The notes under the pieces are model-generated. The model was not told the DNA's origin. It worked only from the letters and a program-made list of their open reading frames with translations, and made no database searches. The translations under genes were made by a program, and so were the position numbers. 64,000 nt of DNA, from contig NZ_LT575476.1 of the NCBI RefSeq assembly GCF_900086655.1, positions 2,391,869 through 2,455,868 on the forward strand, in the 5' to 3' direction. This DNA comes from Paenibacillus tuaregi (GTDB lineage Bacteria > Bacillota > Bacilli > Paenibacillales > Paenibacillaceae). The stretch's first letter is position 1, and every line of letters starts with the position of its first letter. This document shows positions 9,230 to 17,195 of the stretch, in pieces.

Positions 9230-10091
9230 CATCCACATTCATCTATCGGACATTGACAGTTTCCATCAAACGGCGATTCATCAATCCAAAGTCGATTATA
9301 GTGCCGCTGGCCTCAAGGCGGAGTTTGACAAGAACGATGTCATTCTTGGAATCGGCATGGGTGTCACGGAGCAGACCAAGGGAGCTTTTCCCGATTCCAG
9401 TTCACCTAATCCGATGGGACTGGATCTGGAAGAACGTGTCCCGCCATTCCTCATGGAATGTGTCGGCATCAACCCGAACCTGCTGAGCGGCAAGCAGGCC
9501 GCCGACGAGCTGGACCGGATCGAAGCGAGGCTTCAAGCTCCTGAAGTGGCTGGAATCAAGCTGTATGCCGGGTATTATCATTATTTTGTTCATGATAAAA
9601 TCTACACACCGATCTATGAGCTCGCTGCCAAGTACGGGCTGCCCGTGGTGATCCATACGGGAGACACCTACTCCATGAACGGTCTGCTCAAATATTCACA
9701 TCCGCTCACAGTAGATGAACTGGCCTACCAGCAGCGCGGTGTGAACTTTATGATCTGCCATTTGGGCGATCCTTGGGTAATGGATGCTGCGGAAGTGGTG
9801 GCGAAGAATCCGAACGTCTACGCTGATTTGTCCGGATTAGTTGTGGGAGATCGGCCTCATTTCGAGCGGTTTATGAACGAGCCGCTGTTCATGGACCATT
9901 TCCGCCGGGCGCTAGTCTACTCAGATCATTATGAGAAAATGCTGTTCGGGACCGACTGGCCGCTCGCACCGATTGATCTGTATGCGGAATTCATCCGCAG
10001 GCTTGTGCCGGAGAAGTTTCACGAGAAAGTATTTTACGAAAATGCCTTTGGGCTGTTTCCGCGCATTCAGCAGCGGATCGCAGGGCTGTGA
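9216..10091 (+). CDS. Amidohydrolase 2-family metal-dependent hydrolase
   Basis: The 291-residue protein is a TIM-barrel amidohydrolase (PF04909 type). It opens with IIDIHIHLSD (His-x-His metal ligands at residues 6 and 8), then AGIKLYAGYYHYF, VVIHTGDTYS (metal His), MICHLGDPWVMDAAEVV (second His), and ends with LFGTDWPLAP, whose Asp is the catalytic base position. Family members hydrolyse or decarboxylate small cyclic or carboxylated compounds. The start at ATG 9216 is set by AAAAGGAGG at 9201-9208; a GTG at 9198 in the same frame has no ribosome binding site. It overlaps the GNAT fusion gene by 14 bp. A terminator follows at 10153-10194, making a two-gene operon. The substrate is unknown. 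Confidence 0.87.
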   Translation: MPIIDIHIHLSDIDSFHQTAIHQSKVDYSAAGLKAEFDKNDVILGIGMGVTEQTKGAFPDSSSPNPMGLDLEERVPPFLMECVGINPNLLSGKQAADELDRIEARLQAPEVAGIKLYAGYYHYFVHDKIYTPIYELAAKYGLPVVIHTGDTYSMNGLLKYSHPLTVDELAYQQRGVNFMICHLGDPWVMDAAEVVAKNPNVYADLSGLVVGDRPHFERFMNEPLFMDHFRRALVYSDHYEKMLFGTDWPLAPIDLYAEFIRRLVPEKFHEKVFYENAFGLFPRIQQRIAGL

Positions 10092-10152
10092 GAGTGTTGC
10101 CATCAGCATAGTTAGAGCACAAATGAAGAGCTGAAAGTATAATATGAGATAA

Positions 10153-10194
10153 GAAGCCACTCCCTTGGATAAAACGAGGGGGGTGGCTTATTTC
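10153..10194 (+). terminator. Terminator of the GNAT-amidohydrolase operon
   Basis: AAGCCACTCCC pairs with GGGGGGTGGCTT and is followed by a short T tract. Confidence 0.85.
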
Positions 10195-10203
10195 ATATTG
10201 ACA

Positions 10204-10232
10204 TTGACAGATGATATGGTCCGCATTATGAT
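10204..10232 (+). promoter_or_regulatory. Sigma-A promoter of the M-box leader
   Basis: TTGACA at 10204-10209 and TATGAT at 10227-10232 with a 17-bp spacer. It would start transcription about 20 bases before the riboswitch. Confidence 0.8.
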
Positions 10233-10252
10233 GACAAAGGAATTAAAAAATG

Positions 10253-10415
10253 TCCTCGTTAGGTGAGGCTCCTATACGAACACAAGCCACTGCCCGGAAA
10301 CATCGAAAGATGCCAATGGGTATAACAGGAATTGCCGGCTTAAGGCTCTTCTTAACGTGGCTAAAGAACCGGGTTCTTTTACGTCGTATAGTGCCAAAGC
10401 TCGGCTTGGGGGATT
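10253..10415 (+). promoter_or_regulatory. M-box (ykoK leader) magnesium riboswitch aptamer
   Basis: The sequence carries the conserved M-box blocks in order: GTTAGGTGAGGCTCCT (10258-10273), a CAAGCCACTGCCC segment, GATGCCAATGGGT, AACAGGAATTGCCGGCTTAAG, a variable hairpin, and the closing GTGCCAAAGCTC. M-box RNAs bind several Mg2+ ions and, in Firmicutes, terminate transcription of Mg2+ transporter genes when Mg2+ is plentiful. A hairpin (ATTTGCA 10421-10427 with TGCAAAT 10448-10454) and a terminator (10457-10489) follow, fitting transcriptional control. The controlled gene is the DUF1003 membrane protein at 10734. The boundary bases are approximate. Confidence 0.9.
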
Positions 10416-10456
10416 CGGTTATTTGCATGTCTTCTTTATATTTAGTGTGCAAATCG

Positions 10457-10489
10457 ATGCCCTTCAGGTGAGCTGAGGGGCATTTTTTA
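10457..10489 (+). terminator. Riboswitch expression-platform terminator
   Basis: ATGCCCTTCAG (10457-10467) pairs with CTGAGGGGCAT (10473-10483) around GTGAG and is followed by T6. Confidence 0.88.
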
Positions 10490-10511
10490 TTCGGAAAATT
10501 CAGGTACCGCA

Positions 10512-10540
10512 GTGACAAGCCGTGGTTTCATGAGTACAAT
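10512..10540 (+). promoter_or_regulatory. Second promoter, downstream of the riboswitch terminator
   Basis: GTGACA at 10512-10517 and TACAAT at 10535-10540 with a 17-bp spacer each match the consensus in five of six bases. It would transcribe the DUF1003 gene independently of the M-box. Confidence 0.5.
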
Positions 10541-10630
10541 GAAGAGTCTGTAAATTGATCATGTGAGAGGAGTTGAACCATTCTGTATGGGTAGTCATCA
10601 TTCATCTGAACCAGAACCGAGGAGTCTAAG

Positions 10631-10711
10631 GGCAGTCGGGTTAAAACTAAATACCGTATTGGAGGTTGGTTACAACTTCTCTCTTTCGGCTTAAAGTTGG
10701 ACCTGACTGCC
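10631..10711 (+). promoter_or_regulatory. Structured leader hairpin before DUF1003 gene
   Basis: GGCAGTCGGG (10631-10640) pairs with CCTGACTGCC (10702-10711), a 10-bp stem with one G-T pair, enclosing about 60 bases that include a smaller AACTT/AAGTT stem. No T-run follows; the AAGGAGG of the gene starts eight bases later. I do not recognise the RNA class. Confidence 0.5.
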
Positions 10712-10733
10712 TTATAACAAGGAGGTAGTTGAA

Positions 10734-11279
10734 ATGTCCAAAATGAGTTTTTTTCAAAAAAATAATCCTATTCATGAAGCATCCAATATTCAGGGTTTTG
10801 ATATTGAGCTGAATCAGGAGAGTATTCGCCGTATTGACCGGTTAGTGGATAGCTATGAGAAAAGCATCCTTTCGCACCTGGATGATGCTTATCAAAGAAA
10901 GACCAGCTGGTCTGACCGGCTCGCGGACCAAATCGCTTCGTTTGGCGGCAGCTGGAAGTTTATCACATACTTTGCAGTGTTTCTTCTCGTATGGATTATG
11001 TGGAATTCACTTCCATTTATAAAAGTTCATTTTGATGAGCCGCCGTTTATTCTGCTGAATCTGTGCCTGTCCTTTATCGCGGCGTTTCAGGCGCCTCTCA
11101 TTATGATGAGCCAGAATCGGCAGGCGGCCAGAGATAAACACGAGTCGATTATTGATTTTGCTATAAATTACAAAGCTGAATTGGAAATTGATGATATGCA
11201 GAGCCATCTTCATAGAATAGAAGGTGAGTTAAAGGAGATCAAGAAGCTACTGCTTGCTTCTAAACAAGCGGATGAATGA
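10734..11279 (+). CDS. DUF1003 family membrane protein
   Basis: The 181-residue protein matches DUF1003. A charged N-terminal helix (ESIRRIDRLVDSYEKSILSHL) leads to the conserved DRLADQIASFGGSWKFITYFAVFLLVWIMWN segment (first membrane helix, about residues 80-97), then PFILLNLCLSFIAAFQAPLIMMSQNRQAARDK (second helix and the family's Gln-Asn-Arg-Gln motif), and a C-terminal helical coil that is probably cytosolic. Its function is not established. Being downstream of an M-box riboswitch strongly suggests a role under Mg2+ limitation, possibly divalent metal transport or homeostasis (inference). The start has AAGGAGG at 10719-10725, and a terminator follows at 11290-11326. Confidence 0.9.
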   Translation: MSKMSFFQKNNPIHEASNIQGFDIELNQESIRRIDRLVDSYEKSILSHLDDAYQRKTSWSDRLADQIASFGGSWKFITYFAVFLLVWIMWNSLPFIKVHFDEPPFILLNLCLSFIAAFQAPLIMMSQNRQAARDKHESIIDFAINYKAELEIDDMQSHLHRIEGELKEIKKLLLASKQADE

Positions 11280-11289
11280 GAAGGAATAA

Positions 11290-11326
11290 TGACCCCGGGG
11301 ATCTAAATCTCTGGGGTCGTTTATTT
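11290..11326 (+). terminator. Terminator after DUF1003 gene
   Basis: GACCCCGGGG pairs imperfectly with CTGGGGTC around ATCTAAATCT and is followed by a T-rich tract. Confidence 0.8.
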
Positions 11327-11506
11327 ATTGGGCCGTTTTTAAATACCACGGTATTTCATAATCGGGGTGAAGCTCCCTACGAAAATCAAGACAAAATATG
11401 TAGAAAATTGATAGGTTACAAGAGAATATGTGCTGCTGCTGCCAAGTTACCTGCTTTACACTTGTAGCGTACTTAACCATATCAGCATAGAGGGGGATTT
11501 AATCAC

Positions 11507-13150
11507 ATGCGCAACAAGGTAATCGCAGGTCTGTGCAGCACGGTTCTGTCCTGCAGTCTGCTCGTCGCGGGGAGTGGCCTGGCCAGCGCCGACGGCAGCG
11601 TTACTGCGGCGTCAGAGCCGCAGAACAAGTCGGTCAAGAACGTGATTTTGTTCATTACCGACGGAATGAGCTTGTCCGATGTTAACCTGGCCAGGTGGTA
11701 TCAGGAAGGGAAACCGCTGACAATCGATAAGTACTTCAGCGGGCTGGTAAGAACGTATTCCACGGACTCCCTTACTACGGACTCGGCTGCAGGTGCAACG
11801 GCGTACGCTACAGGCCATAAGGTGAAGAATGAGACGGTCTCCATCCTTCCTGAACGCATCACGATGCCGATGGTTGATCAGGTTAAACCGGGAGAAGCGA
11901 ACAAACCTCTGCCAACAATTATGGATGCGGCCAGATTAGCTGGCAAAAGTATTGGAACCGTATTCACTTGTGAGCTGACGGATGCCACGCCTGCAACCTT
12001 CCTGAGTCATGCCTACACCAGAGACAACGCCCATTCCATTGCGGAGCAAATGGTGTACAGCGGTGTGGATGTGCTGCTTGGTGGGGGTTCAGGCTATCTG
12101 GTCCCTGGCAAGAAGGACATTAACCGCAAAGATGGGGAAGACTTAACGAAGGTTCTGAAGTCCAACGGTTATGAATATGTGACGGATAAAGCGGGTCTGC
12201 TGAATACCAAGACGAATAAAGTCTGGGGAATGTTCAATCCTGAGGCCTTGGATGCGGATTTCGATTTGAATCCGAAGCAGCAGCCAACGCTTGCTGAAAT
12301 GACGAAGGTAGCCGTTGATAAGCTGTCGCAGAATGACAAGGGTTTTGTGCTGATGGTTGAAGCCAGCCAGATTGATTGGTACGGCCATGATAACGATCCG
12401 GTTGGGATCATAAGCGAGACTTTGGCATTTGACAGAGCCTTCAAGGCAGCGGTTGAATTTGCCGAGAAGGATGGAAATACGGCTGTGCTGTCCGTGTCCG
12501 ACCATGCCACTGGCGGCCTTAACATGACGAACTATGATTCCAGCAAGGATCTGGTCTCCGTTATGAAGAAAGCAAAGCATACTAGCTATTATTTCGAAAA
12601 TGAAATCAATAAAAACAACTTCAAAAAGATCCTGGCAGAAAACTACGGTCTCACCAACCTCACCAAGGAAGAAGCGGATCAGGTAAGAAAAGGAATTGGC
12701 GGCAACCTCTCCCCAGTTATCGGTAAAATTATTGGTAATAAGATCGGGGTGTCATTCTCTACGGAAGACCATGTCGCTGAGGAGATCGGATTGTTCGCTT
12801 ATCATCCGGCAGGCTACAAGCCAACCGACTTCGTAAAGAGCGGAGTGGTTCAGAATGTCGACGTGAACAAGTACATTCAGGAAGTGGCAGGCCTCAATCT
12901 TACCGGGCTTGAGAGTACATTATTTGCTTCGGCGGATCAATTGAAGGCCAAGGGAGCAGCGGTCAGCATTGACAAGTCGGATAAAGCCAATCCGGTTGTT
13001 GTTGTGAAAAAAGGCGGTCAAGTCCTTAAGCTGCCTATTGACAAGAATGTAGCCATTTTGGACGGCAAGACGATCAAGCTGAACGCCGTGACCGTTTGGA
13101 TCAAGGATCGGGTATGGGTTCCACAGGAGGCCGTAGATCTGATCAACTAG
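11507..13150 (+). CDS. Secreted alkaline phosphatase with C-terminal copper-amine-oxidase-like domain
   Basis: The 547-residue protein has a Sec signal peptide (about residues 1-28, ending LASA) and an alkaline phosphatase core. VILFITDGMS gives the first metal-binding Asp (D52), and TDSAAGATAY holds the phosphorylated Ser (S93). SQIDWYGHDND and SDHATGG carry later metal ligands, and FSTEDHVAEE the last His. It hydrolyses phosphomonoesters outside the cell to release phosphate. The last 90 residues (VVKKGGQVLKLPIDKNVAIL, AVTVWIKDRVWVPQEAVDLI) resemble the copper amine oxidase N-terminal-like 'stalk' domain common in Paenibacillus surface proteins, an extension beyond the usual family length. 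AGAGGGGGA precedes the ATG. I saw no convincing Pho box upstream. A terminator follows. Confidence 0.93.
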   Translation: MRNKVIAGLCSTVLSCSLLVAGSGLASADGSVTAASEPQNKSVKNVILFITDGMSLSDVNLARWYQEGKPLTIDKYFSGLVRTYSTDSLTTDSAAGATAYATGHKVKNETVSILPERITMPMVDQVKPGEANKPLPTIMDAARLAGKSIGTVFTCELTDATPATFLSHAYTRDNAHSIAEQMVYSGVDVLLGGGSGYLVPGKKDINRKDGEDLTKVLKSNGYEYVTDKAGLLNTKTNKVWGMFNPEALDADFDLNPKQQPTLAEMTKVAVDKLSQNDKGFVLMVEASQIDWYGHDNDPVGIISETLAFDRAFKAAVEFAEKDGNTAVLSVSDHATGGLNMTNYDSSKDLVSVMKKAKHTSYYFENEINKNNFKKILAENYGLTNLTKEEADQVRKGIGGNLSPVIGKIIGNKIGVSFSTEDHVAEEIGLFAYHPAGYKPTDFVKSGVVQNVDVNKYIQEVAGLNLTGLESTLFASADQLKAKGAAVSIDKSDKANPVVVVKKGGQVLKLPIDKNVAILDGKTIKLNAVTVWIKDRVWVPQEAVDLIN

Positions 13151-13211
13151 CGTCTCATCTGGGTTAATCGGGTGTATCATCATCCAAAAGTTAAAGCGCT
13201 TAAACACACAC

Positions 13212-13252
13212 AAAGACCGGGTACGCATATCCATATGCGGTGCCCGGTCTTT
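13212..13252 (+). terminator. Terminator after alkaline phosphatase gene
   Basis: AAAGACCGGG pairs with CCCGGTCTTT, with a further CGCATAT/ATATGCG inner stem. The T-run after it is short. Confidence 0.8.
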
Positions 13253-13312
13253 GAACATTTTGACCCTCAGATTTGGTAAGCTTCACTGGAATCCCTTCGC
13301 ACATCTCATAGC

Positions 13313-13349
13313 ATAAAAAAAAAGCGGCACAGACCTGTAGGCTGTGCCA
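13313..13349 (-). terminator. Terminator of the carbonic anhydrase unit
   Basis: On the minus strand GGCACAGCC pairs with GGTCTGTGCC, followed by GC and a run of nine T. Confidence 0.85.
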
Positions 13350-13365
13350 GAAATAAGAGAGATGT

Positions 13366-13932
13366 CTAGTCCTGTTCACTCCCGTCCACGACCAGTTCCA
13401 ATTCTCCGGTAGTTGAATCAATGAGCATGCCGTGAACAGGCAAATGGGGTGGGAGTAGTGGGTGATTTTTAATAATCTCCACAGTATGGATTACCCCCTC
13501 TTTTTCCGAGCTAAACCCGCGAAGGAACCTTTTTAGCTTAATGCCCGAATTTTCAAGCGTATTAAAGACTTCAGGGTGAATTCCACGTTCATGCATCGAG
13601 GCAATCATCCGGTCCGCGTTGATCGAAGCCATACCGCATCCGGTGTGACCCACCACAATAACCTGTTCAGCACCGAGTTCATAGATGGCCACCAGGACAC
13701 TACGCATGACGGAGCCGAAAGGCTGCGAGATAATGGCGCCTGCATTCTTGATAATTTTGGCATCCCCGTTGCGGAGGTTCATGGCTCTTGGCAGCAGTTC
13801 CACCAGGCGGGTATCCATACACGTTACAATGGCAAGCTTCTTGGCAGGGAACTTGTCTGCAATATAAGTTTCGTACTCTTTGTTCTCTACAAAATTTTTG
13901 TTGTATTCCAGGATTTCAGAAATCTTAGTCAT
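13366..13932 (-). CDS. Beta-class carbonic anhydrase
   Basis: The 188-residue protein interconverts CO2 and bicarbonate. The zinc site is complete: C38 and D40-x-R42 in VTCMDTR, and H96 with C99 in VVGHTGCGM. LGAEQVIVVGHTGCG and the IIKNAGAIIS segment are typical of the short bacterial beta-class proteins related to YvdA/YtiB. It has no signal peptide, so it is cytosolic. AGGAGGG lies before the ATG. It lies 30 bp after the HesB-like gene on the same strand with no terminator between them, so the two are probably one transcript ending at 13313-13349. Confidence 0.93.
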   Translation of the reverse strand: MTKISEILEYNKNFVENKEYETYIADKFPAKKLAIVTCMDTRLVELLPRAMNLRNGDAKIIKNAGAIISQPFGSVMRSVLVAIYELGAEQVIVVGHTGCGMASINADRMIASMHERGIHPEVFNTLENSGIKLKRFLRGFSSEKEGVIHTVEIIKNHPLLPPHLPVHGMLIDSTTGELELVVDGSEQD

Positions 13933-13962
13933 GTGTTTAATACCCTCCTAATTTTTTTAATA

Positions 13963-14280
13963 TCAGCGTATATCGTTAAGCTTTACATTTTGCCCGTAGA
14001 TCTGTGAATCGCCTTCCAGGCGGAATGACCCATCTAGGGGATCCCCTTTAAGCCTGAGCTGCTCCTCATAAAAGACCGCCCGCTGAGGGTCAACCCAGAA
14101 AGGGAAGGTCTTGTTCTCGATAGGCACATCGGTGGAGTCGGGCTGGCTGATAATCTGGAATGTGGTAATTCCGTAACACCCACATCCTTCGGTATCATAG
14201 AGAAGACGGATCTGTCCTGGCCGGCCATCCAGACGTTTATGGATAATCTGCTCCGCGTTCTCGTCTAATGTAATCTTCAT
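13963..14280 (-). CDS. HesB/YqkB-like iron-sulfur cluster biosynthesis family protein
   Basis: This 105-residue protein starts MKITLDENAEQIIHKRL and contains IRLLYDTEGCGCYG, the usual family position of the first cysteines, then a beta-rich C-terminal half (FPFWVDPQRAVFYEEQLRL). It resembles Firmicutes HesB-like proteins of the YqkB/YneR group, which lack the C-terminal Cys-x-Cys pair of true A-type carriers. This one also lacks that pair, so an Fe-S carrier role is uncertain. GGGGAGGAG precedes the start. It is the upstream partner of the carbonic anhydrase gene. Confidence 0.8.
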   Translation of the reverse strand: MKITLDENAEQIIHKRLDGRPGQIRLLYDTEGCGCYGITTFQIISQPDSTDVPIENKTFPFWVDPQRAVFYEEQLRLKGDPLDGSFRLEGDSQIYGQNVKLNDIR

Positions 14281-14431
14281 CGTCTGCTCCTCCCCAGTCT
14301 ATAACGTTTGTACTTACAATGAATGCCTAGCATGAGGTCCTAGATAAAACCTCTGTTAAAAGTTGATTATATAGATTGTAATAAGTATCATCAAGAGGAG
14401 CACCAAAATTCAAGACTGGGGTGAACCGAAG

Positions 14432-15949
14432 ATGGAGCAGGAAATTCAGCAGAAACTGGAATCATTTCGGGAATTGAACAAGAAAATTAGAAGCTATTAT
14501 GAAGCCGTGTCCCTCATGGCCTGGGATTTGCGTACAGGAGCACCTAGAAAAGGGGCGGAGACTAGAGCCGAGACGATCGGAGTTCTGTCCACCGAGTCCT
14601 TCAAGCTTCAGACTTCCCAGGAAATGGGAGAGCTGCTCGATGTATTGAACCGGCCGGAAGTGCTGAAGCAGCTTGATGATGTAAACCGGCGTATTGTGGA
14701 AGATGTGCAGGAGGAATACGACCGCAGTGTGAAGATTCCTGCTGATAAATATCAGGAGTATGTGACACTTACCTCACACGCAGAGACGCTTTGGGAGGAG
14801 TTCAAAGAGAACTGTGATTTTGCGGGATTTGAACCATACCTAACCCAGATTGTTGCCAAAACGCAGGAATTTATCGACTACTGGGGTCCACGCGCAACAC
14901 GTTATGATACCCTGCTTCATATGTATGAGCCAGAACTGACAACGACCAAGCTGGATGAAGTGTTCGGGCAGCTGCGGGATCGACTGGTGCCTTTGGTGGA
15001 AGCGGTTCAATCCGCACCGGATAAGCCGAAGTCTGAGTTTCTGAACCAATTGTTTGATAAAGACCAGCAAGAGAAATTCAGTAAATTCCTTCTTGAGCAG
15101 ATTGGTTATGATTTTGATGCGGGCCGAATTGACGAAAGTGTGCATCCTTTTGCAACGGGCCTGAATCCTGGGGATGTGCGAATCACAACCCATTATTTGC
15201 AGGATGATGTGGCCAGTGCGGTGTTCAGCTCCCTGCATGAGGGCGGTCATGCCCTCTACGAGCAGAATATCAGCCCTGAGCTGACCGGCACACCGCTTGC
15301 GCAAGGCACCTCGATGGGGATTCATGAATCCCAGTCCCGTTTCTGGGAAAATATGATCGGACGCAGCCGCGCTTTCTGGGACCGCTATTATAGTGAGCTC
15401 CAGTCCCATTTCCCTGAGCAGCTTGCCCAAGTAAAGGTAGAAGATTTTCACCGTGCTATTAACCGGGTTGAGAACTCTTTGATCCGCATTGAAGCGGATG
15501 AGCTTACTTACAATCTGCATATCATCATCCGTTATGAGATTGAGAAGATGCTTTTTAACGAGAATCTGGATGTAAAGGAACTGCCGCGGGTTTGGAATGA
15601 AAAATATGAGCAGTACCTGGGCATCATTCCACCCAATGATGGAGTGGGCGTTCTTCAGGATGTGCACTGGTCCGGCGGCAGCTTCGGGTATTTCCCGTCA
15701 TATGCGCTCGGGAATATGTATGCGGCACAGATTGAGAATACGATCCGCAAGGAGATCCCGAACTTTGAGGGGCTGATTGCGGAAGGTAATTTTGCTCCAA
15801 TTAAGGACTGGCTGACAGATAAGGTTTACAAGTACGGCAAGAGCCGGAAGCCTGCCGAGCTGATCAAGGCGATTACTGGCGAAGATCTGAACCCGGATTA
15901 CCTTGCGGATTATCTGGAGAAGAAGTACAAGTCGATCTACAATTTATAA
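14432..15949 (+). CDS. M32 family carboxypeptidase (Taq carboxypeptidase type)
   Basis: The 505-residue metallopeptidase removes C-terminal residues from peptides. The zinc motif HEGGH is at about residues 269-273 (SSLHEGGHALYEQ), and the third ligand lies in the family motif GIHESQSRFWEN. Other M32 blocks are present: AWDLRTGAPRKGAETR at the N-terminus, DVRITTHY before the zinc site, RIEADELTYNLHIIIRYEIE, and GVLQDVHWSGGSFGYFPSY. Length is normal for M32. There is no signal peptide, so it is cytosolic. The ATG follows ACTGGGGTGA. It is a single gene, followed by a half copy of the dispersed repeat and a terminator. Confidence 0.95.
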   Translation: MEQEIQQKLESFRELNKKIRSYYEAVSLMAWDLRTGAPRKGAETRAETIGVLSTESFKLQTSQEMGELLDVLNRPEVLKQLDDVNRRIVEDVQEEYDRSVKIPADKYQEYVTLTSHAETLWEEFKENCDFAGFEPYLTQIVAKTQEFIDYWGPRATRYDTLLHMYEPELTTTKLDEVFGQLRDRLVPLVEAVQSAPDKPKSEFLNQLFDKDQQEKFSKFLLEQIGYDFDAGRIDESVHPFATGLNPGDVRITTHYLQDDVASAVFSSLHEGGHALYEQNISPELTGTPLAQGTSMGIHESQSRFWENMIGRSRAFWDRYYSELQSHFPEQLAQVKVEDFHRAINRVENSLIRIEADELTYNLHIIIRYEIEKMLFNENLDVKELPRVWNEKYEQYLGIIPPNDGVGVLQDVHWSGGSFGYFPSYALGNMYAAQIENTIRKEIPNFEGLIAEGNFAPIKDWLTDKVYKYGKSRKPAELIKAITGEDLNPDYLADYLEKKYKSIYNL

Positions 15950-15952
15950 TTC

Positions 15953-16011
15953 TATAAAAATGAACTTTAGAAATTAACCGATCTCAGCGGAGAGAACGAG
16001 TGATTCTGAAG
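15953..16011 (+). repeat. Dispersed element copy A (left half only)
   Basis: The sequence begins with the terminal AAATGAACTTTAGA and continues through ACCGATCTCAGCGGAGAG and CGAGTGATTCTGAAG, nearly identical to the first 60 bases of copy B (20731-20924). The right half and the closing inverted repeat are missing, so this copy is truncated. Confidence 0.8.
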
Positions 16012-16026
16012 TGTAGAAGAGCGCAC

Positions 16027-16066
16027 AAGACTGAATTGGCGGTATGCCGGTTCAGTCTTTTTGGTA
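16027..16066 (+). terminator. Terminator downstream of M32 carboxypeptidase
   Basis: AAGACTGAATTGGC pairs with GCCGGTTCAGTCTT around GGTAT and is followed by T5. Confidence 0.88.
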
Positions 16067-16164
16067 TGCTCTTAACCTTTTGTTAGGCCTCTGCATACAT
16101 TGGACCATAGCCTTTAGCTGGTTGGACGAAAAGGGGCTCAGCAGTAATGAAAGGGGATGAGGAC

Positions 16165-17169
16165 ATGAGAAGCCTCCGCGGTAGATTATGGCTGGTTAAT
16201 CTGATCATCCTTGGCACCCTGCTAAGCGGGTGTGGAACTGGAGATCAGAAGGCGAAGATCCAGCTCGGGGAAGTTACGCGTTCGGTATTTTATGCGCCGC
16301 AGTATGTGGCGCTGGAGAAAGGATTTTTCAAAGAGAATGGTCTTGACGTGGAGCTGAGAACGACTTCCGGCGGAGACAAGACGATGACGGCCCTCTTGTC
16401 CGGTTCGATTGATGTTGCGCTAGTTGGAGCGGAAACCTCCATTTATGTATATCAGCAGGGGGCAGACGATCCTGTTCTTAGCTTTGCAGGCCTTACCCAA
16501 ACCGATGGAACTTTCCTCGTCTCCCGTAAGGATGTGGGAAGCTTCAGCTGGGATTCGCTTAAGGGCGAAGTGTTCCTGGGTCAGCGCAAGGGCGGCATGC
16601 CGCAGATGGCTGGGGAATTCACCCTGAAGAAGCACGGCATCGACCCGCATAAGGATCTTCAGTTGATCCAAAATGTGGACTTCGCCAATATCACCGCCGC
16701 CTTTATTTCGGGGACAGGAAATTATGTGCAATTGTTCGAACCTCAAGCTTCCATCCTTGAGAAGGAAGGCAAGGGGCATGTGGTGGCTTCCTTTGGGACC
16801 GAGAGCGGCCAACTCCCTTACACGGTGTACATGAGTAAGAATAGCTTTATGGATAGCCACAAAGACCAGATCCAAAAATTCACAAACGCCCTATCCAAGG
16901 CTCAGATTTGGGTCCGCGATCATTCACCTGAGGAAATTGCCAAGACGATTTCCCCGTTTTTTAAGGACACAGATCAAGTTATTCTTGCCAGTTCCATCAA
17001 GAGATACAAGGAACAGGGAACCTACGCAGAGACACCCGTGATTTCTGAGAAGGCTTGGAACAATCTGCTTGATGTTATGGACTCAGCTGGTGAACTGAAG
17101 CAGCGTGTTCCTGTAACGAAGCTCGTGGACCCGGTCTTTGCAGACCAGGCTGCAGGAGGCCACAAGTAA
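16165..17169 (+). CDS. ABC transporter substrate-binding lipoprotein (NMT1/SsuA type)
   Basis: The 334-residue lipoprotein has a signal peptide with the lipobox LLSGC. The mature part opens with IQLGEVTRSVFYAPQYVALEKGFFKENGLDVEL, followed by the TALLSGSIDVALVGAE loop, typical of the NMT1/THI5-like group that binds sulfonates, nitrate, taurine or pyrimidine precursors. The start at ATG 16165 follows AAGGGGATGAGG; an in-frame ATG at 16147 lacks a ribosome binding site. It is the first gene of a three-gene importer with ATPase and permease. No thiamine riboswitch, S-box or other leader was found upstream, so the substrate is open. Confidence 0.9.
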   Translation: MRSLRGRLWLVNLIILGTLLSGCGTGDQKAKIQLGEVTRSVFYAPQYVALEKGFFKENGLDVELRTTSGGDKTMTALLSGSIDVALVGAETSIYVYQQGADDPVLSFAGLTQTDGTFLVSRKDVGSFSWDSLKGEVFLGQRKGGMPQMAGEFTLKKHGIDPHKDLQLIQNVDFANITAAFISGTGNYVQLFEPQASILEKEGKGHVVASFGTESGQLPYTVYMSKNSFMDSHKDQIQKFTNALSKAQIWVRDHSPEEIAKTISPFFKDTDQVILASSIKRYKEQGTYAETPVISEKAWNNLLDVMDSAGELKQRVPVTKLVDPVFADQAAGGHK

Positions 17170-17195
17170 TATGATTAGAAAGGGGGAGCGTGGGA

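Noticed and set aside
10243..10518. Open frames on both strands across 10243-10518
   Set aside because: They coincide with the M-box riboswitch and its terminator, which explain the sequence better.
11020..11040. AAAGTTCATTTT inside the DUF1003 gene, like the end of the dispersed element
   Set aside because: It is part of the coding sequence (KVHFDEP) with no other element sequence around it.
11415..11480. Possible Pho boxes (TTTACA, TTAACC) before alkaline phosphatase
   Set aside because: The motifs are imperfect and not spaced at the 11-bp period expected for PhoP tandem sites.
14840..15667. 275-codon minus-strand frame opposite the M32 carboxypeptidase
   Set aside because: It lies wholly within a clear peptidase gene, and the translation has no family features.
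16067..16164. Looked for a thiamine riboswitch before the NMT1/SsuA-type importer
   Set aside because: No CTGAGA or conserved THI-box core is present.
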